This document shows, piece by piece, positions 42,753 to 49,392 of a stretch of DNA of 49,592 nt. Source of the DNA: Prevotella sp. (GTDB lineage Bacteria > Bacteroidota > Bacteroidia > Bacteroidales > Dysgonomonadaceae); assembly GCA_031285625.1 (NCBI GenBank), contig JAITVV010000052.1:1-49592 (forward strand), in the 5' to 3' direction. Below the pieces are notes generated by a model. That model worked only from the letters and a program-made list of their open reading frames with translations, ran no database searches and was not told where the DNA came from. The number at the start of each line of letters is the position of its first letter. Within the stretch, counting starts at the first letter, position 1. Both the position numbers and the translations under genes were made by a program.

Positions 42753-42784
42753 AAAAAAGCAACCACTTCTGTGATTGCTTTTTT
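42753..42784 (+). terminator. Intrinsic terminator after the immunity-like gene
   Basis: AAAAAAGCAA / TTGCTTTTTT (42753-42762 and 42775-42784) with an inner CAC/GTG pair and a T-run. Confidence 0.85.
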
Positions 42785-42856
42785 GTAGTTGAATACCCTA
42801 TCGAATTATCGAACAATTTTATTGAGGATTGGAAAAGATGGTTAAAGTTTGTCATT

Positions 42857-43153
42857 CTATAAGTTAATTCTAAATCCCAATATGTTACCATCCTGATAAT
42901 CTAATTCCCATCCTTTCTCTAAAAATTTATTGATAATCTTTTGCTTGCCGTCACTCTTAACCACGTATGAAATGTGTGTGTTTTTATCCTTCAGCTTTGA
43001 TACGACATAACTGCCACCCACATATTCGACATTAGGATAAGACGAAGAACTTCCTAAATCTACAGAACAATATGCGAATTTTATTTCGCCTATAGCATTA
43101 ATATTTATACTTATAAGTATTATAATAAGAAATACAGATCTCATAATAATCAT
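42857..43153 (-). CDS. Small secreted hypothetical protein
   Basis: The 98-residue product begins with a signal peptide (RSVFLIIILISININA). A second ATG at 43144 would be the start of a 95-residue form that begins MRSVFL. The mature domain ends GKQKIINKFLEKGWELDYQDG, in which 'KGWEL' is reminiscent of DUF4177-like small domains. The function is unknown. A minus-strand TATCTTTG at 43175-43182 is a close promoter match and supports a real gene. Confidence 0.6.
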   Translation of the reverse strand: MIIMRSVFLIIILISININAIGEIKFAYCSVDLGSSSSYPNVEYVGGSYVVSKLKDKNTHISYVVKSDGKQKIINKFLEKGWELDYQDGNILGFRINL

Positions 43154-43174
43154 TTAATTCTTCGTTAATATATA

Positions 43175-43182
43175 CAAAGATA
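43175..43182 (-). promoter_or_regulatory. Bacteroidota -7 promoter element for the small secreted protein
   Basis: TATCTTTG on the minus strand, 22 bases before the start codon at 43153, matches TAnnTTTG. Confidence 0.55.
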
Positions 43183-43220
43183 ATTCTATCGAACTTCTCA
43201 ATCAAGTGATATAGAAACAA

Positions 43221-43252
43221 AAAAGCAACCGAATTTTCGATTGCTTCTTTTT
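43221..43252 (-). terminator. Terminator retained at the element border
   Basis: AAGCAA and TTGCTT (43223-43228 and 43241-43246) pair, with an inner CGAA/TTCG hairpin. On the minus strand it is followed by TTTTGTTTC. It directly follows the tRNA-like 3' end read from the minus strand, as a tRNA terminator would. Confidence 0.65.
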
Positions 43253-43271
43253 AGTTGCGGAGACCGGATTC
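43251..43271 (-). other. Duplicated tRNA 3' end / candidate att site
   Basis: On the minus strand this reads GAATCCGGTCTCCGCAACTAA, the typical end of a tRNA gene: T-loop 3' half (GAAT), T-stem CCGG, acceptor strand with CTCCGCA. The rest of the tRNA is not upstream, where sequence is AT-rich. This is the arrangement of an att site left when an element integrates into a tRNA 3' end. The sequence lies between the chromosome-side terminator and the first element gene. Confidence 0.5.
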
Positions 43272-43536
43272 TATTCCCCTAAATTCATCTCCGTAAGTCC
43301 CTATAAATCAATACATATAAATTGTTAAATTGCAAGTTTTTGTCCCGATTCTGTCCCGGTATAAAGCCTCAATTTCGTTTACCAAAATGCTTTTTGAGAA
43401 GATGTTATTCTTTTCTCTATAGTTAAAATACTGATAATCATCCTACGAAAATGACACTTCATTTTTTTCGTAACAATTTCTTCGTAATTATTTTCTGAAT
43501 TCGTTTGTAGACGCTAAATTTGCGCCCCGTAAGAGG
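43272..43536. other. Noncoding element end with GTCCCG direct repeat
   Basis: No convincing gene is present. GTCCCGATTCTGTCCCG (43344-43360) is a short direct repeat of GTCCCG, as seen near recombination sites. On the minus strand a 44-codon open frame without ATG reads across it and is not a supported gene. TAAATTTG at 43515-43522 matches the promoter element and points into the repressor gene from behind. Confidence 0.4.
43515..43522 (+). promoter_or_regulatory. Bacteroidota -7 element pointing antisense into the repressor gene
   Basis: TAAATTTG followed by CG matches TAnnTTTG. It lies 15 bases from the repressor stop codon and would transcribe antisense to that gene. Whether it is active is unknown. 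Confidence 0.35.
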
Positions 43537-44040
43537 CTATTGTTGACCTGACCGGTCTTTTTCTCTTAACAGATCTATTGTAAAGTTTTGGGCTTTTACT
43601 GTTTCTTTCAGTGAGTCGATAGTACTTTGTAAAAAGGCTATCTTTTCCTGAAGGCTGGCTGTCTGTTGGCTATTTTCGGCAAGTCCTATTCTTTGGACTA
43701 TCGTTGTTCCATCCGGTTTTGTTATTTTTTCATATCCTTCAGGTGGAGCTTGGATAGTGATTGAATTGTTAATTGAACCTCCGTTGATATTACATCCCGA
43801 AACAGCATTATCATCCCCTATCGTAACACCGGAATTAGTTTTGAAAACGTCCCCTTCTCCCAGAATTAACCAGTAAGCATTCACCTGCGGATATTTCCGT
43901 AAAATTTCACCAATCAAGTCCGAGCCGGCAGCCCCACTCATTGTACGGATATACGCCTCACTTTTCCCCAGTGATTTAGAGAGTTTTGAGGGAGATATAC
44001 CCAGAGCTTCAGCCAAGACAGTTAACCGTTCCTTATTCAT
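43537..44040 (-). CDS. Phage-type repressor: N-terminal HTH, coiled-coil C-terminus
   Basis: The 167-residue protein begins with an XRE-like HTH (about residues 5-55; TVLAEALGISPSKLSKSLGK, then SEAYIRTMSG). A middle part contains a beta-type repeat (DNAVSGCNINGGSINNSITI), and the C-terminus is a probable coiled coil (SLQEKIAFLQSTIDSLKETV). The C-terminal autocleavage peptidase domain of lambda CI or LexA is absent, so release of repression probably does not use RecA-driven cleavage. It lies divergently from the next gene, with an operator-like inverted repeat between, as in a lysogeny switch. Confidence 0.75.
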   Translation of the reverse strand: MNKERLTVLAEALGISPSKLSKSLGKSEAYIRTMSGAAGSDLIGEILRKYPQVNAYWLILGEGDVFKTNSGVTIGDDNAVSGCNINGGSINNSITIQAPPEGYEKITKPDGTTIVQRIGLAENSQQTASLQEKIAFLQSTIDSLKETVKAQNFTIDLLREKDRSGQQ

Positions 44041-44062
44041 AACGAATGTTAATTATGGTAAT

Positions 44063-44125
44063 ATTTTACTGTTTTTATTTGCTTATAAGAAATATATTTC
44101 GATATATTTGCAAAAACAGTGAAAT
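44063..44125. promoter_or_regulatory. Operator-like inverted repeat in the divergent switch region
   Basis: ATTTTACTGTTTTT at 44063-44076 and AAAAACAGTGAAAT at 44112-44125 are inverted copies with one mismatch. Further related half-sites (ATTTTAC near 44137, ATTTCAC near 44167) follow. A TATATTTG (44103-44110) -7 element for the rightward genes abuts the second arm, so binding there would block it. Confidence 0.55.
44103..44110 (+). promoter_or_regulatory. Bacteroidota -7 promoter element of the rightward element genes
   Basis: TATATTTG matches TAnnTTTG and touches the right operator arm. It would drive the genes from 44222 onward. A 16-codon frame at 44197-44247 overlaps the start of the first gene and could be a coupled leader peptide. 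Confidence 0.5.
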
Positions 44126-44221
44126 TTACACGCATTTTACATGAATATTTCATACTTATTGCGCAATTATTTCACAAATATAAGAAAGTAAAAATTATGA
44201 ATCAATACCAAAACAACGGTA

Positions 44222-44452
44222 ATGGAAGAAAAAAAGACATACAGTGAAAAATTACAGGAGTTAAGAAAATTTCTTACTGAAAGAAGATTGATGACGGAAG
44301 TAGCGGCCGAAGCCGGTGTCACGACCCGGACAGTATACCTTGCGTTTGAAGCTAAAAGTCCGAGCGAGTTAAGGGGAAAAAGGATAAAAGTAATCGAATA
44401 CGCTCTGGCAAAAAGGAAAAGACTGGAGGAAATAGACTCTAATCTGGAATAA
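44222..44452 (+). CDS. Small HTH DNA-binding protein (Cro-like)
   Basis: The 76-residue protein has a compact HTH at about 24-45 (LMTEVAAEAGVTTRTVYLAF) and a basic C-terminus (GKRIKVIEYALAKRKRLEE). It is the first gene of the rightward set and divergent to the repressor, the position of a Cro-like antagonist. It has no oligomerisation domain beyond the C-terminal helix. It lies 4 bases before the LuxR-like gene. Confidence 0.65.
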   Translation: MEEKKTYSEKLQELRKFLTERRLMTEVAAEAGVTTRTVYLAFEAKSPSELRGKRIKVIEYALAKRKRLEEIDSNLE

Positions 44453-44456
44453 TCGC

Positions 44457-44843
44457 ATGAGAAAGTTACTCTCTAACAGGGAACTGGAAATAGTTGAACG
44501 CTTGGTGTACATGGGGACAAAGAAAGAAGCTGCTCCCTCCCTTGGCATTACAGAGAGGACATTGGAAACTCATACAAAGAATATCTTCCGGAAATTAACG
44601 ATAACCAAACTCAATGAGCTGGTACTCTGGTATTGCGGCGAAACCTTTCATATAACAGAGCAGATAGAATCGAGGAAGAAAGAGGTGATGTCTATCACCA
44701 GAAAGAGTACGACGATACTTATAATCTTAATATTCACTATCATAACGGCCGTAGACCACAGTGAATTCTTGAGATACAGAAGATATAGAAGGCGGACTGA
44801 GTCCGAATATTTAATATGCTATGAATCGATAACCACGAAATAA
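44457..44843 (+). CDS. LuxR-type HTH protein with a C-terminal membrane segment
   Basis: The 128-residue protein opens with a LuxR/GerE-type HTH: LSNRELEIVERLVYMGTKKE, then GITERTLETHTKNIFRKLTI and TKLNELVLWY, matching the LuxR motif of DNA-binding helices in the right order. Residues about 80-95 (STTILIILIFTIITAV) form one membrane segment, followed by a basic, Tyr/Arg-rich end. No input (receiver or ligand-binding) domain is present. Such a combination is unusual. It may tether a DNA-binding domain to the membrane or regulate transcription of element genes. Confidence 0.65.
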   Translation: MRKLLSNRELEIVERLVYMGTKKEAAPSLGITERTLETHTKNIFRKLTITKLNELVLWYCGETFHITEQIESRKKEVMSITRKSTTILIILIFTIITAVDHSEFLRYRRYRRRTESEYLICYESITTK

Positions 44844-44852
44844 GATACAAAC

Positions 44853-45164
44853 ATGAACAGGAAAGACATACAGATACAGCGAATGCAATGTGCAACCATT
44901 ATTAATTCGCCCGGAAACTTTATATCCTATGACCATAGAGCCGGGGAAGCCATCAGGCCGATACAGTGCATCACATCCTTCTGTCCACCCGAAGAATTAA
45001 TGAAAGACATATTGGCCACGAAGATCGCAGGCATAACGGCTATGGATGGGCAGGAAAAAGACGGATACGCATCTTTTATGCTTGTATTACAACCCTTGTT
45101 CGGCTATACAAACCAAAAATTTGAAGATATGCTGTGCGAATTCTTCGAGAAATATAACCTCTAA
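44853..45164 (+). CDS. Hypothetical protein of the element
   Basis: The 103-residue protein starts MNRKDIQIQRMQCATIINSP and is followed by a globular, mixed alpha/beta region ending LFGYTNQKFEDMLCEFFEKY. I recognise no family. It lies 9 bases after the LuxR-like gene in the same direction. The function is unknown. Confidence 0.6.
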   Translation: MNRKDIQIQRMQCATIINSPGNFISYDHRAGEAIRPIQCITSFCPPEELMKDILATKIAGITAMDGQEKDGYASFMLVLQPLFGYTNQKFEDMLCEFFEKYNL

Positions 45165-45197
45165 AACCATAAACTAATCATTTTAAACATAAAAAAT

Positions 45198-45521
45198 ATG
45201 AAAGAACCAATTACAGTACACCCGAACATGGTGTTGAATCCGGAAAGACAACTGGTAACTATCAACGGCAACGAAATAAGGCTTACCACAAAAGAAGCCG
45301 AACTGCTGGAACTATTGTCGGAGAACAAAGGCAACCTTGTGGACAGAAAGATCGCGCTGGAAAGGATATGGGATAAAGATACCTATTACGCCGCAAGGTC
45401 TATGGATGTCTATATCACCAAGCTGAGAAAGATACTAAGGCCTCTGAACGGTATCGTCGAAATCAAAAATGTACATGGAAAAGGATACAGGCTAATCGTA
45501 TCCGATACCGGCCGGAGCTGA
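45198..45521 (+). CDS. Stand-alone OmpR/PhoB-type winged-helix DNA-binding protein
   Basis: The 107-residue translation is a nearly pure Trans_reg_C (OmpR/PhoB) output domain: MVLNPERQLVTINGNEIRLT, TKEAELLELLSENKGNLVDR (positioning helix), WDKDTYYAARSMDVYITKLR (recognition helix) and IKNVHGKGYRLIV (wing). The receiver domain of a response regulator is missing, so it cannot be phosphorylated like one. A single free wing-helix in a mobile element may be a direct transcription factor controlled by expression level. Confidence 0.75.
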   Translation: MKEPITVHPNMVLNPERQLVTINGNEIRLTTKEAELLELLSENKGNLVDRKIALERIWDKDTYYAARSMDVYITKLRKILRPLNGIVEIKNVHGKGYRLIVSDTGRS

Positions 45522-45548
45522 CCGGCCAAGTTATAAAGCGACACAAAT

Positions 45549-45914
45549 ATGGAAAAGGAATTGGCTGCATATCGGCTTGACGACCGGAAGGAGATAAACC
45601 CTTATCTCCGGGAACCGGTAAGGGACGAGTTCTTTATTTTCCTGAACGGTGCATACAAAATGCTTATGAGCCTTCATCCGGGTGAACAGATAGTAATTGA
45701 GGACGACGTTTGCCCGGAGAACCGGGAACGGTTTATCAAAGTCAGTTGCATGTTCATCATGGAGAATAACCCTGACTATGAATTTACAAATGATTATACC
45801 GCGATCAAACGACTATTGGAGAATCCGGTAATAAGAATACCACAAATCTTAAGGCAGATAAAAACCAAAAGGAGGCAATTAAATGAATTGGAACGAACAT
45901 CGAGAGCTGGTTAA
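45549..45914 (+). CDS. Hypothetical protein of the element
   Basis: The 121-residue protein opens MEKELAAYRLDDRKEINPYL. The middle part (HPGEQIVIEDDVCPENRERF) is acidic and the C-terminus is basic (IKTKRRQLNELERTSRAG). It shares no motif that I recognise. Its 3' end overlaps the next gene by 32 bases, so the two are probably co-translated. Confidence 0.6.
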   Translation: MEKELAAYRLDDRKEINPYLREPVRDEFFIFLNGAYKMLMSLHPGEQIVIEDDVCPENRERFIKVSCMFIMENNPDYEFTNDYTAIKRLLENPVIRIPQILRQIKTKRRQLNELERTSRAG

Positions 45915-46278
45915 GCAACGGCTCAAAGAAAAAAAATCAATTTCGGAGATAGCTTCAGAAATAGATGCAAGTGAATATGACCTCAAGCAGTTCATCCATC
46001 GAAACCGTCTTTTCGGCGTCAATATGGATAGTCGAAATTTAGCCTTTAAAATAGTAAAGGTAAAATTCCGGAATCCGGAATACTTCAGGCCGACCAGAGA
46101 ATTTTTCAAAATAGTAGGCATCACGCAGAAACGATGGTGGAATCTATACCGGGGGGATGAAGAAATGTCGGAGCTGGAATTCCAGCGGGTCTCCCTTCAT
46201 CTGGGGCTTACGTTGGAGGATGTATTCGAAGCCCGGCAGTTAAACTGGATTCAGGATCTTGAGAACATAAAAAAATAA
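45883..46278 (+). CDS. Putative DNA-binding protein with two HTH-like motifs
   Basis: The 131-residue protein has a first HTH-like part (KEKKSISEIASEIDASEYDL, then KQFIHRNRLFGV, about residues 16-45). A second HTH-like part lies near the C-terminus (FFKIVGITQKRWWNLYRGDE, then MSELEFQRVSLHLGLTLEDV), typical of Cro/C1-type phage HTH proteins. It lies 8 bases before the primase-helicase gene and overlaps the preceding gene. A role in replication or copy control is conceivable but unproven. Confidence 0.65.
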   Translation: MNWNEHRELVKQRLKEKKSISEIASEIDASEYDLKQFIHRNRLFGVNMDSRNLAFKIVKVKFRNPEYFRPTREFFKIVGITQKRWWNLYRGDEEMSELEFQRVSLHLGLTLEDVFEARQLNWIQDLENIKK

Positions 46279-46286
46279 AATAGCGT

Positions 46287-49200
46287 ATGTATATTTCACC
46301 ATCTAACAAGGAAAGGATACTAAAGGCTTCGGAAGGTAAGTATTTGGAAGTTATCGGCGACTACATAGCCTTATCTCCGGCCGACAAAGCGGGAAAAACA
46401 CACATCGGCCAATGCCCGGCTTGTAACGCGGCCAATGGACTGTTGGTCACTCCCTCCAAAAACAGGTTCGGATGCTGCAAATGTAAAAACTTCGGGGGAA
46501 CCAAACCGATAGACTTCCTGATGAAAAAGGGAATGCCCTTCAACGATGCTTTGGAAGACCTTGCCCGGATACTGAATATAGTCATCTATGACGACACTCC
46601 TGTTCCGGCTCGGACAGACAAAAAGGAAAAGCCAAAAGCGAAGAATACTTTTCTGGATAAGTTCCTGTCCGGCTCCGGCCTTACTCCTCAGGACGTAGAA
46701 GCCAAAGTAGACTTCAGAGATGCCAACAGGACGATAACCACAGGAAAAGTATTTAAAAAAGGAACTTTAAACCAGTTTGACAATGAAGACCTGAATGGCG
46801 ACGATGTGTTAATAGAATATTACGATCTGGAAGGACTGCCGGTCAAATACGACGTGCTGGATGCCAAAAAAAGGCCGACAGGCAAGCAGAAAGCCTATGT
46901 AAGAGTAAGATACCAATACCCGGACGAACATCGTGACAGCAAAAGCCACCCAATAAAATACAAGACACCGAGGGGAGCCGGCACACATTTATATATACCT
47001 CAAAAAATACGGGAGATATACCAGAACAAGGAGAAGATTATCCGGCTATTCGTTCAGGAAGGGGAGAAAAAAGCGGAAAAATGTTGCAAGCATGGCATCC
47101 CCTCGGTAGGAATCTCCGGAATACAAAATCTTGGTACTAATGGGCAAATACCTCCCGACTTGGTGAAAATCATCCAGAGGTGCAAAGTAGAAGAACTCAT
47201 CCTCTTGTTCGACTCCGATTGGGATGAACTGTCGTCCAACCTCTCCATCAACGAGGATGTGCAGAAAAGGCCCCGCAATTTCTTCTATGCCGCCCTGAAC
47301 TTCCAAAGCTATGTAAGGACGCTCAAAAACAGGGATATTTGCCTGAGGATATTTATCGGGCATGTGAGGAAGAACGAAGCCTGCGACAAAGGTATCGACG
47401 ACCTGATGGTGAATACGCTACAGGGAAGGGAACAGGAACTGACAGAAGACATCAGCACGCTGGTCAATAAGAAAAAATATGATGGGAAATACCTGCAGCT
47501 TTATAATATCACCATCATGGGGGAATACAAGCTCCGGGAATTGTGGGCTCTCGATAACGCCGCCTCTTTTGCCGAACGGCACAAGGATGTGTTAAAAGAT
47601 ATGCCCGAATTTAAGATCGGGCAGCACCAATGGCGGTTTACCGAAGAAGGGAAGCTGGAGAACACACGCCCCATCGAACCGGATGAGAGGTACTGGTCGG
47701 AATATCCGGACACGAAAAAGAATAAAACCGCATACGAATTCGCATACGTTAATAGCATAAACTTCCTCCAGAACCGGGGATTCGGTCGTTACCGGAGACT
47801 GGACGGAACATGGCAGTTTATCCATCTCACACCGCCGACTGTCAAAGTGGTGGATTCATACGAAGCAAGGGACTTTATTACCGAGTTTACCAAGGCAATG
47901 CGCCTCAAGGAAGTACTGGAGCTTCTGTACCGTGGGGGATCGCAATATCTGGGGCCAGACAGGTTATCCAATCTGGCATACCTGACTCCCAAATTCGCCG
48001 AACCACAAAGAAACGAGCAAATATTCTACTTCAAAGATGTGTGCTGGAAGGTTACAAAGAAAGATATTAAAATAACGGATTACACGGAAGTAAACCACAC
48101 GATATGGGCAGACCAGCTTAAAACATTCGAGCCTCAGAGAGTGGATCAGCCGCTTATTTCGGTTAGCCGGAACGAAAACGGAAAATTCGAATACTCCCTG
48201 TCGAAATACGGACAGGTGTGCCACATGCTTCAGTTCCTTATCAACACATCGAATTTTACATGGAAGAAAGCACAACAGAATATGCCTATCGATCCGGACG
48301 AAATTCAGGAAAACAAGGATCACCTTATCTCCAAGCTATGCGCTATCGGCTATATGCTGATGTCGTGTAAGGACAGGAATGTGTCCCGGGCGGTAGTAGC
48401 AATGGACGGCAAGCAGTCCGAAGTCGGTAAAAGCAATGGTAGATCCGGAAAGTCGATCATCGGAGAGATGTTTAAACACATCCTGCCGACAATAGCCATC
48501 AATGGGAAAGCCAAAGATATAGAGGGAGATACATTTGTGTGGACGGAACTGACGGAAAAGACCAAGATTGTTTTTATCGATGACGTGCGAACCAACTTCT
48601 CGCTGGAGTTCCTGTTCGCATGTATCACCGGAGACTGGACGGTGAACTACAAAGGCGGCGGGCGTATAACGTTCCCCTTCTCCCAGTCTCCCAAATTATA
48701 TATCACGACCAACCATGCCCTGAACGGCGAAGGCGCCAGCTTCATGGATCGCCAGTGGCTGATAGCCTTCTCCGACTTCTACAACGACAAGCACAAGCCT
48801 CTGGACGATTTTGGCATGCTGTTTTTTGACGAATGGGAGTTCGACCAGTGGAACCTGCTCTGGAACCTGATGGCGGAATGCGTACAGCTCTACCTGAAAT
48901 TCGGAGTGGTGCAGTCTCCGGGAGAACGGCTCGAATCGCGGCGTATGCGTCAGTCGATGGGTGAAAACTTTATACTGTGGGCGGAAGAATACTTCTCGGA
49001 TGGTTCCGACCATCTGAACAAGCGGATACCAAGAAAAGAGATGTATGACGACTTTTTCGACAAGTCGGCCATCAAAGACCGGAAATATATCACCCCGACT
49101 TCATTCAAGGAGAAAATCAAGCTGTTCTGCGAATGGAAGAACTATATCTTCAATCCGAACAAATATGACCCTGTATCGCAGCTTCCGCTCAAATACGATC

Positions 49201-49340
49201 CGAAATCAGGGGATGCCATCACCGACGACAAATCCGGCGGCGTAGAATGGTTCACCGTCGGGGAACCGAGTATGTTCTGGAAAACAGGTATATCGCTGAC
49301 GGACAACAAGGACAACGAACAAAAAAAATATAAGATATAA
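46287..49340 (+). CDS. Primase-helicase (CHC2 zinc finger, TOPRIM-like, SF3/AAA helicase)
   Basis: The 1017-residue protein probably starts and unwinds DNA replication of the element. The N-terminal zinc finger has CPAC (Cys 43, 46) and CCKC (63-66). A TOPRIM-like part near 250-315 has VQEGEKKAEKCCKHG and LILLFDSD. The helicase domain has Walker A GKSNGRSGKS (about 714-723) and Walker B KIVFIDDVR (about 760), followed by a sensor-like ITTNHALNG. The region is of the DUF5906 helicase type. This order matches phage and plasmid primase-helicases; its length is at the upper end. Codon use is more GC-rich than the chromosome genes. Confidence 0.85.
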   Translation: MYISPSNKERILKASEGKYLEVIGDYIALSPADKAGKTHIGQCPACNAANGLLVTPSKNRFGCCKCKNFGGTKPIDFLMKKGMPFNDALEDLARILNIVIYDDTPVPARTDKKEKPKAKNTFLDKFLSGSGLTPQDVEAKVDFRDANRTITTGKVFKKGTLNQFDNEDLNGDDVLIEYYDLEGLPVKYDVLDAKKRPTGKQKAYVRVRYQYPDEHRDSKSHPIKYKTPRGAGTHLYIPQKIREIYQNKEKIIRLFVQEGEKKAEKCCKHGIPSVGISGIQNLGTNGQIPPDLVKIIQRCKVEELILLFDSDWDELSSNLSINEDVQKRPRNFFYAALNFQSYVRTLKNRDICLRIFIGHVRKNEACDKGIDDLMVNTLQGREQELTEDISTLVNKKKYDGKYLQLYNITIMGEYKLRELWALDNAASFAERHKDVLKDMPEFKIGQHQWRFTEEGKLENTRPIEPDERYWSEYPDTKKNKTAYEFAYVNSINFLQNRGFGRYRRLDGTWQFIHLTPPTVKVVDSYEARDFITEFTKAMRLKEVLELLYRGGSQYLGPDRLSNLAYLTPKFAEPQRNEQIFYFKDVCWKVTKKDIKITDYTEVNHTIWADQLKTFEPQRVDQPLISVSRNENGKFEYSLSKYGQVCHMLQFLINTSNFTWKKAQQNMPIDPDEIQENKDHLISKLCAIGYMLMSCKDRNVSRAVVAMDGKQSEVGKSNGRSGKSIIGEMFKHILPTIAINGKAKDIEGDTFVWTELTEKTKIVFIDDVRTNFSLEFLFACITGDWTVNYKGGGRITFPFSQSPKLYITTNHALNGEGASFMDRQWLIAFSDFYNDKHKPLDDFGMLFFDEWEFDQWNLLWNLMAECVQLYLKFGVVQSPGERLESRRMRQSMGENFILWAEEYFSDGSDHLNKRIPRKEMYDDFFDKSAIKDRKYITPTSFKEKIKLFCEWKNYIFNPNKYDPVSQLPLKYDPKSGDAITDDKSGGVEWFTVGEPSMFWKTGISLTDNKDNEQKKYKI

Positions 49341-49392
49341 AAACTTAAAGCAATAACAGCTTGATTTTTAAACATTAAAAAGGAAAAGGATT

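Noticed and set aside
43310-43447. A 44-codon open minus frame across the GTCCCG repeat, reading RDRIGTKT
   Set aside because: It has no ATG and no motif, follows a TAG directly, and is too short to be supported as a gene or integrase end.
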